Shown here: piece by piece, positions 26,202 to 35,413 of the stretch | How positions within the stretch are numbered: the stretch's first letter is position 1 | How the letters are laid out: every line of letters starts with the position of its first letter | NCBI RefSeq assembly: GCF_000014685.1 | Contig: NC_008321.1 | Location: 868,001 to 932,000 of the forward strand | Direction of reading: 5' to 3' | Source of the DNA: Shewanella sp. MR-4 | GTDB taxonomy: Bacteria; Pseudomonadota; Gammaproteobacteria; Enterobacterales; Shewanellaceae | Length of the DNA: 64,000 nucleotides | The notes under the pieces: model-generated | Databases searched by the model: none | What the model was told of the DNA's origin: nothing | Seen by the model: the letters and a program-made list of their open reading frames with translations, nothing else | Program-made: the position numbers and the translations under genes

Positions 26202-28217
26202 ATGAAGTTTGAGCTACGTCAATTTCTCGATAGAAGCTTTCTTATCTCGATACGTGAATCCTTTATCGCGTTACTGCCTTTTATTTTAATCAATTCTTTT
26301 CTCTCCCTGATAATTACATTGCTCGACCTTAGTATTCCGGCTTGGCAGAGCACTGCATTTCATCAGAGTATTAGTTTCTTTTCGGTACAACTTTCAAAAA
26401 TTTTCCCGTTACTTGCGCTGATTTCTCTGTCTTTTCACTTTGCTAAATATTTACAGTTATCGGCGATTGTGGTGTGTTCTTTGTCGCTGAGTCTTTTGCT
26501 CGCGATTAATGCCCAAGATACGGGGAATGTATTTAATCTCGATTATGTGCGCGCTATTTTAGCGGATCCTAGGATTGCGGTTTTACCGATTATTTCAGCC
26601 TATTTATTACGATTTTTAACCGCTTGGAACGGATTAACCTTTATTAGGGCAAAGGCTCTTAGCCGTTACTTAAAGCTGCACTTAAACTTATTTTTCCCCA
26701 TAGTAATCGGCTTTATTGGCCTGTTCGCCATCGTTGCTGAAGCCTCTATCTTTTTAGAATGGTTGTTTGCCCCATTCATCGATGCACTACAGCAGGCGAG
26801 TCTTGGCGTGCAATTGTTTATGCGGATCCTAATCACCCATGTACTTTGGTGTTTTGGGGTGCATGGCGATAATGCCTATCTGCTGCTGATTGGTGTCGAT
26901 AATGGCTTAATGGAATTGGTGCCGCACCTGACTGCGAGCCAGTTTATGGACTTGTTTATTATCTATGGCGGTAGTGGCGCCACCCTATCCTTAATCATTG
27001 CCATTTTTATCGGTGCCAAAGATAGCGCCACTCGGCATATTGCTAAAATTGCCACGCCCTTTGCGATTTTTAACATCAACGAGATTTTGATCTATGGCCT
27101 CCCCATTATCTTTAATCCACGTTTATTAGTGCCGTTTATTCTGTCGCCGTTGATTAATTTCATCTTAGCTTACAGTGCTATCCATGCTGGGATCTTGAGT
27201 TTTGAGGGACAAAGCTTTCCTTGGATCACGCCGCCACTGCTAAACGCTTACATTGCCAGCGGCCATTTGAGCGCGGTGTTTTTTCAAGTGTTTTTAATCG
27301 GCCTTGGGGTGTTGATTTATCTTCCCTTTGTGCGGCGTTTCTCCTTGATGTCTGAGCACTATGAGTTTGATAGCGAGTTAATCAAACGCGTGCAGTTTCA
27401 GGCGGATATTGACCGTATGACCGAGCAGCATTACTCACAGCAGCAGTCTGAATCACTAAAAGCTGAATTAAACCTCGAGAAGACCATTAAAGAAGTCTTG
27501 GCTGGGGAGTTACAGCTGCATTATCAGCCAAAAATTGCCCTCAGCAGTGACCATGTAGTGGGGTTTGAGGCGCTTATACGATTGAAGGATGAACATGGTC
27601 ACTTGAAGGGACCTTACTTTATTGATGCCTTTCAACGAGCGGGGTATTCCCACATCATCGACCGTTTTGTAATAAATACGGTGGCAGAGGATCTGGCCCG
27701 CTGGGAATTAGAAGGCTTTTTGCCTAAGGTGAGCATCAATATCGACCCAAACAATATTACCGATCCCCAGTTGCTCGCGACGTTGCACGAAAGATTAGGC
27801 AGCGTTGCCGACCGAGTCGAGATTGAGATGTTAGAATCGGCCTTTATGTTAGATTTGAATCGCATCGATAGCAGCATGAGGCAGCTTAAACAATATGGCT
27901 TTCGCTTCTTATTAGATGATTTCGGTACTGGGTTTTCGAGTTTAAGTTTACTGAGTCGGATCAATGTCGATGGGATTAAGCTCGACCGCAGTATTCTGGC
28001 GAATACCAATGAGCCTAAAGGGCGGACTTTGTACCTACAAATCTGTAAGCTTTGTAATAGTTTAGGCTTTAGTTTGATTGCCGAAGGGGTTGAAACGCCC
28101 GCCGAGGCCGAGTTTGTCAAAGAGGCGGGTGTGGGTTATGTGCAGGGCTGGTTATACGCCAAAGCGATGCCAGGCCCCGAGGCCAAAGCCTTTTGGTTGG
28201 AGAGAAATAGTGACTAA
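26202..28217 (+). CDS. Membrane c-di-GMP phosphodiesterase: EIIC-like domain plus EAL domain
   Basis: 671 aa. Residues ~15-385 contain about ten hydrophobic segments with the look of a PTS EIIC sugar-permease domain (ILITHVLWCFGVHGDNA, NINEILIYGLPIIFNP). A short linker leads to a full EAL domain (~425-665). Catalytic features are intact: Glu456-Ala-Leu, SINIDPNN, EIEMLES, Asp572-Asp573-Phe-Gly, KLDRS and AEGVET. It should therefore hydrolyse c-di-GMP to pGpG. The EIIC-like part has no EIIA/EIIB partners nearby, so I infer it senses a sugar or other ligand rather than transporting. The stop overlaps the next gene. Confidence 0.85.
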   Translation: MKFELRQFLDRSFLISIRESFIALLPFILINSFLSLIITLLDLSIPAWQSTAFHQSISFFSVQLSKIFPLLALISLSFHFAKYLQLSAIVVCSLSLSLLLAINAQDTGNVFNLDYVRAILADPRIAVLPIISAYLLRFLTAWNGLTFIRAKALSRYLKLHLNLFFPIVIGFIGLFAIVAEASIFLEWLFAPFIDALQQASLGVQLFMRILITHVLWCFGVHGDNAYLLLIGVDNGLMELVPHLTASQFMDLFIIYGGSGATLSLIIAIFIGAKDSATRHIAKIATPFAIFNINEILIYGLPIIFNPRLLVPFILSPLINFILAYSAIHAGILSFEGQSFPWITPPLLNAYIASGHLSAVFFQVFLIGLGVLIYLPFVRRFSLMSEHYEFDSELIKRVQFQADIDRMTEQHYSQQQSESLKAELNLEKTIKEVLAGELQLHYQPKIALSSDHVVGFEALIRLKDEHGHLKGPYFIDAFQRAGYSHIIDRFVINTVAEDLARWELEGFLPKVSINIDPNNITDPQLLATLHERLGSVADRVEIEMLESAFMLDLNRIDSSMRQLKQYGFRFLLDDFGTGFSSLSLLSRINVDGIKLDRSILANTNEPKGRTLYLQICKLCNSLGFSLIAEGVETPAEAEFVKEAGVGYVQGWLYAKAMPGPEAKAFWLERNSD

Positions 28218-28551
28218 TACTTTAGTCAGCACCCTGCTGACGACATACGCCAATGTGAGCTTGTCGGCTTGGGATAATTTGCGAGTCTTGCTATCCGAGT
28301 GTGCGTTGCAGCAATGTGAAGCCCGTGGATTTGAAGTCGATTGCGACGACAGTCGCCCCCATTATTGGCTGCAGATTGAAGATTGTTGGCTCGATTGTGG
28401 CAAAACCAATGCATACAGCGCGGCTATCGTCCGTTTAGCGCCTGAGACCGTTAAGGGCGCAAGGATAATCGGCGTGCAAGACTGTGCACTGTTATCCGCC
28501 GCGCAGATAAACCTCTTGTGTATGCAAAACGCCCACTTTGACCACTGTTAA
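28210..28551 (+). CDS. Conserved hypothetical protein
   Basis: 113 aa from GTG 28210, chosen because GGAGAG lies 6-11 nt upstream and the frame's upstream part is only the shadow of the EAL gene. It overlaps the EAL stop by 8 nt, so it is probably translationally coupled. The sequence is small and Cys-rich (eight Cys in the last ~90 residues, for example DCWLDCGKT), with no signal peptide or TM. I do not recognise it. Coupling suggests a role with the EAL protein. Confidence 0.55.
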   Translation: MTNTLVSTLLTTYANVSLSAWDNLRVLLSECALQQCEARGFEVDCDDSRPHYWLQIEDCWLDCGKTNAYSAAIVRLAPETVKGARIIGVQDCALLSAAQINLLCMQNAHFDHC

Positions 28552-28557
28552 TCCGGA

Positions 28558-29007
28558 TTACAGGATTAACCATTTCCCCGTCGGGTAATTTCCTTGATAG
28601 CCAAAAGGAAGCCGTCCCTGCAAGTACCAGGCTAAACGTTCTTGTGTGAAGTCACATAGCGTGACTTCGGCTAACAATAAGGTGGCTAAGGTATCGGCAT
28701 CATCTGCGACTAGTGCGCAAATTTCGGCAACGGGCATTATTTTCCACGTTTCCAGATAGGCGGTTTTCGCGATTTGAGCAACGATTTCGCTAGAGACTTG
28801 GGGCTTTAAACTGTCGGCTTGTTGATGGTCGCTAACACATAAGCTTTCATAGGGTTCAGTGTAGGGCGGTTCGAAAAAACGGTCGGGATCCCTTTTAAGG
28901 CAAGTGGCGATGTCTTCTAGGCTGCCTAAGGTGTTGGCCATGGGCTCGAGATGGCCCACCTTGGTCGCCCAAGAACAGTATTGGAGTTGTGCGATTAACG
29001 GCTTCAT
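28558..29007 (-). CDS. Conserved hypothetical protein
   Basis: 149 aa, soluble, acidic, mostly helical; no motif recognised. It starts at ATG 29007 with GGCAGAGA upstream. Its 3' end is 6 bp from the convergent gene at 28551. It is transcribed in the same direction as metK but separated from it by a terminator. Confidence 0.6.
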   Translation of the reverse strand: MKPLIAQLQYCSWATKVGHLEPMANTLGSLEDIATCLKRDPDRFFEPPYTEPYESLCVSDHQQADSLKPQVSSEIVAQIAKTAYLETWKIMPVAEICALVADDADTLATLLLAEVTLCDFTQERLAWYLQGRLPFGYQGNYPTGKWLIL

Positions 29008-29082
29008 TGAGTCTCTGCCTTTTGCCTACAATGAAAGCCATCTTGCTGAGGGGAATGGAGTTAGGCAATACATCCTAAGCAT

Positions 29083-29109
29083 AAAAAAACCGCCCTTAGG
29101 CGGTTTTTT
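29083..29109. terminator. Terminator of metK
   Basis: An A-run, the hairpin ACCGCC/GGCGGT and a T-run lie 28 bp beyond the metK stop on -. Confidence 0.85.
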
Positions 29110-29136
29110 CGTGCGAAAGCGTGAGCTTAATGCAGA

Positions 29137-30288
29137 TTATAGACCTGCATCGGCGCGCAGTGCGTCAGCTTTATCCGTCGCTTCCCATGGGAACTCGTTA
29201 CGGCCAAAGTGACCATAAGCGGCGGTTGCTTGATAGATTGGGCGAGCTAGGTTCAACATTTCAGTCAGGCCGTATGGGCGCAGGTCGAAGTGTTGACGGA
29301 CTAACTTGATTAAGACTTCTTCTGACACTTTACCTGTACCGAAGGTCTCAACGCTGATAGAAGTAGGTTCAGCCACACCAATAGCGTAAGACACTTGGAT
29401 CTCACAACGATCTGCCAGACCTGCAGCTACGATGTTTTTCGCTACGTAACGGGCAGCATAGGCCGCACTACGGTCAACTTTTGATGGGTCTTTACCAGAG
29501 AAAGCACCACCACCGTGACGCGCCATACCACCGTAGGTATCTACGATGATCTTACGACCGGTTAAACCACAGTCACCCATTGGACCACCGATAACGAAAC
29601 GGCCAGTTGGGTTGATGAAGTATTTAGTGTCTTTGTTAAGCCATTGTGCTGGCAGAACTGGCTTGATGATGGTTTCCATCACGCCTTCGATCAGATCCGC
29701 TTGGGCGATATCAGGGCTGTGTTGGGTAGACAGTACGATCGCATCGATACCAACAATCTTGTTGTCTTCGTAAGCGAAGGTGACTTGGCTTTTCGCATCT
29801 GGACGTAACCATGGCAGAGTGCCATCTTTACGCACTTCTGATTGACGCTTCACTAATGCGTGGGCATAAGTGATAGGCGCTGGCATCAGAATGTCGGTTT
29901 CGTTGCTGGCATAACCAAACATTAAACCTTGGTCGCCGGCACCTTGCTCTTTGGGATCGGCACGGTCAACACCTTGGTTGATGTCTGGAGACTGTTTACC
30001 AATCGCATTTAATACTGCGCAAGAATCGGCATCGAAGCCCATATCTGAATGGACATAACCAATTTCACGAACCGTTTTACGGGTTAGTTCTTCAATATCA
30101 ACCCAGGCAGAGGTGGTCACTTCGCCACCTACTAATACCATGCCAGTTTTGACATAGGTTTCGCACGCAACACGTGCTTTAGGATCTTGGGCTAGAATCG
30201 CATCTAGCACAGCATCAGAAATCTGATCTGCAATCTTATCGGGATGACCTTCTGAGACCGACTCAGAAGTAAACAAGTGCTTTGCCAT
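29137..30288 (-). CDS. metK: S-adenosylmethionine synthetase
   Basis: 383 aa, the standard length. It makes S-adenosyl-L-methionine from ATP and L-methionine. The N-terminal HLFTSESVSEGHPDKIADQI, the hexapeptide GAGDQG and the P-loop-like GGGAFSGKDPSKVDRSAAY are all intact. The ATG at 30288 has TAGGAAA upstream. A four-unit MetJ-box array sits 28-59 bp upstream, indicating repression by MetJ with SAM. Monocistronic. Confidence 0.97.
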   Translation of the reverse strand: MAKHLFTSESVSEGHPDKIADQISDAVLDAILAQDPKARVACETYVKTGMVLVGGEVTTSAWVDIEELTRKTVREIGYVHSDMGFDADSCAVLNAIGKQSPDINQGVDRADPKEQGAGDQGLMFGYASNETDILMPAPITYAHALVKRQSEVRKDGTLPWLRPDAKSQVTFAYEDNKIVGIDAIVLSTQHSPDIAQADLIEGVMETIIKPVLPAQWLNKDTKYFINPTGRFVIGGPMGDCGLTGRKIIVDTYGGMARHGGGAFSGKDPSKVDRSAAYAARYVAKNIVAAGLADRCEIQVSYAIGVAEPTSISVETFGTGKVSEEVLIKLVRQHFDLRPYGLTEMLNLARPIYQATAAYGHFGRNEFPWEATDKADALRADAGL

Positions 30289-30315
30289 AGTAGGAAAATC
30301 TCGTCGTTAGCAATC

Positions 30316-30347
30316 AAACGTGTAGAAGCATCTACATCTAGACGGCT
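30316..30347 (-). promoter_or_regulatory. MetJ operator: four tandem met boxes upstream of metK
   Basis: Four contiguous octamers match the MetJ consensus AGACGTCT at 6, 5, 5 and 7 of 8 positions: AAACGTGT, AGAAGCAT, CTACATCT and AGACGGCT. MetJ dimers bind adjacent boxes cooperatively, so a tandem array of weak sites is the expected form. Distance to metK is 28 bp. Confidence 0.7.
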
Positions 30348-30767
30348 ATTTTAGTGGAATTTCCCTTAGTTGACACCCCCTAAACTAAATATTTGTGTGT
30401 AAAGTGAGGTAAGCCCCAAATCGGGGAGCGTTTATAGGTTTTGAGTTCCTGTTCTAACTAAATGAATTGATAGCAGTATGTGGTTTTTGACCAATGTGAG
30501 TTACGTAAATCGCCGCTAAATTGGGCTAAAACTAAGGTTGTAGCCTTATCGCTATGGGGGCAATGTAATAAAGGATATAACATATTTGAGTTATTGTATT
30601 ACAAATATGTTTAATGTGTTTTAAGATGAAATTAGCCTAAACCTTCAAAGGTGTAATCCACCAGACTGGGCATTGGAATGCAATTTTCGTTTGCGTCGCT
30701 TCGCTATGTAGGGGAAAATATGCGTCCAAATTGCCCGCTAGACCCCACAAATTAAGCAGGAGAGAGC
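30348..30767. other. metK-tkt intergenic region, promoters only
   Basis: About 420 bp, A+T-rich, with no convincing gene. A TTGACA at 30370 could be a -35 element on +, but it is far from tkt. A strong Shine-Dalgarno (AGGAGAG) precedes tkt. A + frame on the opposite strand of 30637-30858 is only a shadow. Confidence 0.4.
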
Positions 30768-32762
30768 ATGTCTTCCCGTAAAGTACTCGCCAACGCAATC
30801 CGTGCGTTAAGTATGGATGCAGTTCAAAAAGCAAACTCAGGCCACCCTGGCGCCCCAATGGGCATGGCAGATATTGCTGAAGTGCTGTGGAATGATTTCC
30901 TTAAGCACAATCCGAACAATCCGAAATGGGTAGATAGAGATCGTTTTATCCTCTCTAACGGTCACGGATCTATGCTGATCTACTCTTTATTACACCTGAC
31001 TGGCTACGACCTGCCTATCGATGAACTGAAGCAATTCCGTCAGTTACATTCAAAAACTCCGGGTCACCCAGAATACGGTTACACCCCAGGTGTTGAAACC
31101 ACCACTGGCCCATTAGGGGCGGGGATCAGCAACGCTGTGGGTATGGCGATTGCAGAAAAAACCTTAGCGGCACAGTTTAACCGTGAAGGTCACGAGATTG
31201 TTGACCACTACACTTACTGCTTCCTCGGCGATGGCTGCTTGATGGAAGGTATTTCCCACGAGGCTTGTTCTCTTGCTGGTACCTTAGGCCTAGGCAAACT
31301 GATCGCATTTTGGGATGACAACGGCATCTCTATCGACGGTCATGTTGAAGGCTGGTTTACCGATGACACGCCAAAACGTTTCGAATCATACGGCTGGCAT
31401 GTGATTGCTAACGTTGATGGTCACGATAGCGATGCGATTCGCGCGGCTATCGAAGCGGCAAAAGCGGTGACCGACAAGCCAACCATGATCTGCTGCAAAA
31501 CCATTATCGGTTTTGGTTCTCCAAACAAATCTGGTAGCCACGATTGCCACGGCGCACCATTAGGTGATGCCGAAATCGCAGCGGCCCGTGAATTCTTAGG
31601 CTGGTCACATGCGCCATTCGAAATCCCTGCCGACGTATACGCAGGTTGGGATGCTAAAGAAGCCGGTAACGCCCGTGAAGCCGCATGGAACGACAAGTTT
31701 GCCGCTTACGCGAAAGCTTACCCAGAACTGGCTGCCGAATACGAGCGCCGTGTTCTGAAAGGTGAATTACCAGCAGATTTTGAAGCCAAAGCACAAGCCT
31801 TTATCCAAGAATGCCAAGCGAAAGGCGAAGGCATTGCGAGCCGTAAAGCGTCACAAAACGCGATTGCAGCCTTCGGTGCAGTTCTGCCTGAACTGTTAGG
31901 CGGCAGTGCTGACTTAGCGGGTTCTAACCTGACCCTGTGGGCAGGTTCTAAAGGTATTCAAGAAGATCCAGCGGGTAACTACGTGTACTACGGTGTGCGT
32001 GAGTTCGGTATGAGCGGCATCATGAACGGTGTGTCACTCCACGGTGGTTTCATCAACTACGGCGCGACTTTCATGATGTTCATGGAATACGCACGTAACG
32101 CAGTACGTATGTCTGCGCTGATGGGCATTCAAAACATCTTCGTTTATACCCATGACTCTATCGGTCAAGGTGAAGATGGTCCAACTCACCAACCAGTTGA
32201 GCAATTAGCTAACCTGCGTATGACGCCAAACATGGCGGTATGGCGTCCATGTGACGCGGCTGAAACCGCAGTGGCTTGGAAAGCGGCTATCGAACGTCGT
32301 CATGCACCAACATCGCTAGTATTCAGCCGTCAAAACCTGAAGGCTCAAGTACGTACTGCTGAGCAATTAGCGAATGTGGCAAAAGGCGCTTACGTACTGC
32401 AAGACTGTGCAGGTACGCCTGAGTACATCCTGATTGCGACCGGTAGTGAAGTGCAATTAGCGGTAGAAGCTGCAGCTGCGCTGACCGAACAAGGCAAACA
32501 AGTTCGCGTTGTTTCTATGCCATCAAACACTGAGTTTGATAAGCAAGATGCCGCTTACAAAGAATCTGTACTGCCAAAAGCTGTGACTAAGCGTATCGCT
32601 ATCGAAGCGGCCCATACTGACTTCTGGTACAAGTATGTTGGTTTCGAAGGCACTGTTGTTGGCATGACCACTTTCGGTGAGTCTGCGCCAGGCAACGTGC
32701 TGCTGAAGCACTTCGGTTTCACCGTTGAAAATGTGCTGAATGCTGCAAAATCACTAGGCTAA
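30768..32762 (+). CDS. tkt: Transketolase
   Basis: 664 aa, the standard length. It transfers two-carbon ketol units in the pentose phosphate pathway using thiamine diphosphate and Mg2+. N-terminal substrate and cofactor residues are seen in NSGHPGAPMGMADIAEVLW, the TPP motif in FLGDGCLMEGISHEACSLAG, the Pyr domain in GQGEDGPTHQPVEQL and the C-terminal domain in YILIATGSEVQLAVEAA. The ATG at 30768 is preceded by AGGAGAG. A terminator separates it from epd, but the genomic order tkt-epd-pgk-fba is a classic gammaproteobacterial cluster. Confidence 0.97.
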   Translation: MSSRKVLANAIRALSMDAVQKANSGHPGAPMGMADIAEVLWNDFLKHNPNNPKWVDRDRFILSNGHGSMLIYSLLHLTGYDLPIDELKQFRQLHSKTPGHPEYGYTPGVETTTGPLGAGISNAVGMAIAEKTLAAQFNREGHEIVDHYTYCFLGDGCLMEGISHEACSLAGTLGLGKLIAFWDDNGISIDGHVEGWFTDDTPKRFESYGWHVIANVDGHDSDAIRAAIEAAKAVTDKPTMICCKTIIGFGSPNKSGSHDCHGAPLGDAEIAAAREFLGWSHAPFEIPADVYAGWDAKEAGNAREAAWNDKFAAYAKAYPELAAEYERRVLKGELPADFEAKAQAFIQECQAKGEGIASRKASQNAIAAFGAVLPELLGGSADLAGSNLTLWAGSKGIQEDPAGNYVYYGVREFGMSGIMNGVSLHGGFINYGATFMMFMEYARNAVRMSALMGIQNIFVYTHDSIGQGEDGPTHQPVEQLANLRMTPNMAVWRPCDAAETAVAWKAAIERRHAPTSLVFSRQNLKAQVRTAEQLANVAKGAYVLQDCAGTPEYILIATGSEVQLAVEAAAALTEQGKQVRVVSMPSNTEFDKQDAAYKESVLPKAVTKRIAIEAAHTDFWYKYVGFEGTVVGMTTFGESAPGNVLLKHFGFTVENVLNAAKSLG

Positions 32763-32824
32763 TCGCTTAGGTGATGAGATTACCGACAAAAGGTTAAACT
32801 TTTGAAAGGTTAATCTGTATAATG

Positions 32825-32853
32825 CGGCCTGCAATCGTTTGCAGGCCGTTTTT
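32825..32853 (+). terminator. Terminator after tkt
   Basis: A perfect 10-bp stem, CGGCCTGCAA with TTGCAGGCCG, has a 4-nt loop and a T-run. It lies 38 bp before epd, so epd needs its own promoter or read-through. Confidence 0.88.
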
Positions 32854-32890
32854 GTATATGCAGTATTGTTAAGAGGAAATAAAGACCTCA

Positions 32891-33907
32891 ATGATCCGAG
32901 TCGCAATCAATGGTTATGGTCGTATTGGCCGCTCAATTCTTCGCGCTTTATATGAGTCCGGAAAACGTCAGCAAATACAAATTGTCGCAATCAACGAGTT
33001 GGCTAAGCCCGAAGCCATTGTTCACCTGACCCAGTACGACACTACCCACGGTCGGTTTCAGCCCAGAGTCAAATTAGTCGATGATCAGATGCTGATCGGC
33101 GATGACGTCATCAAAATTCTCCATGAACCGGATCCTGCTAAGTTGCCTTGGCACGAGATGGATATCGATATCGTCTATGAAGCGACTGGCGCCATCTTAG
33201 ATCGCAACAGCTGCGAGGCCCATATCCACGCAGGCGCCAAACAGGTCTTAATCAGTCACCCTTCTTCTGCCGATGTTGATGGCACTATCGTTTACGGTGT
33301 GAACCAAGACTTACTGCGCGCCGAGCATACCGTGGTCTCCAACGCCTCTTGTACGACCAACTGTATCGTGCCCGTTATCGATGTACTGGATAAACACTTT
33401 GGTGTGAAAAGTGGCGCGATTACCACTATCCATTCGGCGATGAACGATCAGCAAGTGATTGATGCTTATCATGATGACTTACGCCGCACCCGAGCTGCGG
33501 GCCAGTCTATCATCCCAGTCGACACTAAACTTGCACGCGGCATCGAGCGAATTTTGCCGCACATGAAAGACAAGTTTGAGGCGATTTCGGTGCGCGTTCC
33601 CACGATCAACGTTACCGCTATCGATCTTTCGGTAACATTAGATAAAACAGTGGATATTGCGACCGTCAATCAAGTGTTAGAATTGGCCGCCAATGGACGA
33701 TTTAACGGTATCTTAGGCTATACTGATGAGCCGCTCGTATCCTGTGATTTTAACCATGATCCGCGCTCAAGTATTGTCGATGGCACCCAAACTCGGGTGA
33801 GCGCAGGGCAGTTGGTTAAACTGTTGCTGTGGTGCGATAACGAGTGGGGCTTTGCAAATCGTATGCTAGATACCAGTTTGGCGATGATTGCAGCTAAACA
33901 AAGCTGA
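32891..33907 (+). CDS. epd: D-erythrose-4-phosphate dehydrogenase
   Basis: 338 aa of the GAPDH superfamily. It oxidises erythrose-4-phosphate to 4-phosphoerythronate, the first step of the pyridoxal-phosphate branch. The Rossmann fold begins VAINGYGRIGRSILRAL; the active-site Cys154 is in SNASCTTNCIVP; VLISHPSS and CDNEWGFANRM follow. I call epd rather than gapA because of the neighbourhood (tkt upstream, pgk downstream) and the Epd-like NSCEAHIHAGAKQVLISHPS stretch. Shine-Dalgarno AGAGGAAAT. Confidence 0.92.
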   Translation: MIRVAINGYGRIGRSILRALYESGKRQQIQIVAINELAKPEAIVHLTQYDTTHGRFQPRVKLVDDQMLIGDDVIKILHEPDPAKLPWHEMDIDIVYEATGAILDRNSCEAHIHAGAKQVLISHPSSADVDGTIVYGVNQDLLRAEHTVVSNASCTTNCIVPVIDVLDKHFGVKSGAITTIHSAMNDQQVIDAYHDDLRRTRAAGQSIIPVDTKLARGIERILPHMKDKFEAISVRVPTINVTAIDLSVTLDKTVDIATVNQVLELAANGRFNGILGYTDEPLVSCDFNHDPRSSIVDGTQTRVSAGQLVKLLLWCDNEWGFANRMLDTSLAMIAAKQS

Positions 33908-34039
33908 AGATAAGAATTTATACCAATGGGTTAAGCCTAGTGGCCAATTCGACGGGATGTCGAGTGCCGAGTAGCTATCTAAGCTAACCGATTGATGCAA
34001 AACCAGTTTGTTTTTTTGATTATAAAAGGAAGCGTTACC

Positions 34040-35215
34040 ATGGCAATTATCAATATGTCAGATTTAGATCTCCAAGGTAAGCGAGTGCTTATTCGTGAAG
34101 ATCTCAATGTGCCAGTCAGCAACGGCGTCGTCACTAGTGATGCACGTCTTCGCGCCTCTCTTCCCACTATCGAATTAGCCCTTGCCAAAGGCGCAGCGGT
34201 AATGGTGATGTCTCACTTAGGTCGTCCAACCGAAGGTGAATACAACAGCGAATTCTCCATGCAACCTGTGGTCGATTACTTGGCTAAAGCTCTGTCTTGC
34301 ACCGTCCGTTTAGCGACCGACTATTTAGACGGCGTTGAAGTCGCGGTAGGCGAAGTGGTTGTGTTTGAAAACGTTCGCTTTAACAAAGGCGAGAAGAAAA
34401 ACGACGAAGCCCTGTCAAAGAAAATGGCAGCCTTATGTGATGTGTATGTGATGGATGCCTTCGGCACCGCTCACCGCGCAGAAGCGTCAACCAATGGTGT
34501 TGGCTTACACGCTCCTATCGCCTGTGCTGGTCCATTATTAGCGCAAGAATTAGAAGCGTTAGGCAAAGCCTTAGACAACCCAGCGCGCCCATTAGTGGCC
34601 ATCGTTGGCGGTTCTAAAGTGTCGACTAAGCTGACCGTATTAGAAAGCTTATCTGGTATTGTGGACCAGTTAGTCGTTGGCGGTGGTATCGCCAACACCT
34701 TTATCGCTGCGGCGGGCCACAATGTAGGTAAATCCTTATACGAAGCGGATTTAATTGATGAAGCTAAGCGCTTAGTGGCAAACGCCCAAAGCCGCGGTGG
34801 CGACATTCCTGTGCCTACCGATGTAGTTGTTGCGGGTGAGTTTAGCCCTACAGCTGCTGCGACCTTAAAAGCGGTCAACGAAGTAGCCGATAGCGACATG
34901 ATTTTCGACATCGGTCCCGACAGCGCCGAAGCCTTAGCGAAAATCATCGAGTCTGCTGGCACTATCGTATGGAACGGCCCTGTGGGCGTGTTCGAATTCG
35001 ACCAATTCGGTGAAGGCACTAAGCGTATCGCACAAGCTATCGCTGATTCTAAAGCCTTCTCTATCGCGGGCGGTGGTGACACCTTAGCGGCGGTCGACAA
35101 GTATGATATCGCCGATAAAGTCTCTTACATTTCTACTGGCGGTGGCGCTTTCCTTGAGTTTTTAGAAGGTAAAGAGTTACCCGCTGTAGCTATGCTAAAA
35201 CAACGCGGTGCCTAA
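34040..35215 (+). CDS. pgk: Phosphoglycerate kinase
   Basis: 391 aa. It transfers phosphate between 1,3-bisphosphoglycerate and ADP. The start ATG 34040 is chosen over an upstream in-frame ATG (33992) because of AAAGGAAG 8-15 nt before it and because the protein then begins in the usual way (MAIINMSDLDLQGKRVLIRE). Conserved elements are RVLIREDLNVPVSNG, SHLGRPTEGEY, ENVRFNKGEKKND, GGSKVSTKL, and near the end AGGGDTLAAVDKYDI with STGGGAFLEFLEG. Confidence 0.97.
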   Translation: MAIINMSDLDLQGKRVLIREDLNVPVSNGVVTSDARLRASLPTIELALAKGAAVMVMSHLGRPTEGEYNSEFSMQPVVDYLAKALSCTVRLATDYLDGVEVAVGEVVVFENVRFNKGEKKNDEALSKKMAALCDVYVMDAFGTAHRAEASTNGVGLHAPIACAGPLLAQELEALGKALDNPARPLVAIVGGSKVSTKLTVLESLSGIVDQLVVGGGIANTFIAAAGHNVGKSLYEADLIDEAKRLVANAQSRGGDIPVPTDVVVAGEFSPTAAATLKAVNEVADSDMIFDIGPDSAEALAKIIESAGTIVWNGPVGVFEFDQFGEGTKRIAQAIADSKAFSIAGGGDTLAAVDKYDIADKVSYISTGGGAFLEFLEGKELPAVAMLKQRGA

Positions 35216-35233
35216 TATTGAGTTAGGTATTGC

Positions 35234-35260
35234 GCCATCGCGGCAGGGTGCTGCGATGGC
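35234..35260 (+). other. Hairpin in the pgk-fba gap
   Basis: GCCATCGC and GCGATGGC form an 8-bp perfect stem with an 11-nt loop, 18 bp after the pgk stop. There is no T-run, so it may stabilise or process the mRNA between pgk and fba rather than terminate it. Confidence 0.4.
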
Positions 35261-35413
35261 ACTAAAGCTTGATAAAAAATTATAAAAAACCGCTCATTCT
35301 CTTAAGAGCATTAACCTGTTCTTGAGTGATTGAGCATAAAAATCCATCCAAACGATAGCGACCTCGGTGACCTAACGTCGATGTGACAGTCACCCTATTA
35401 TTGGAGTTAAAAA

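Noticed and set aside
30370..30398. TTGACA with A+T-rich -10 as a tkt promoter
   Set aside because: It is ~400 bp upstream of tkt and the -10 match is poor.
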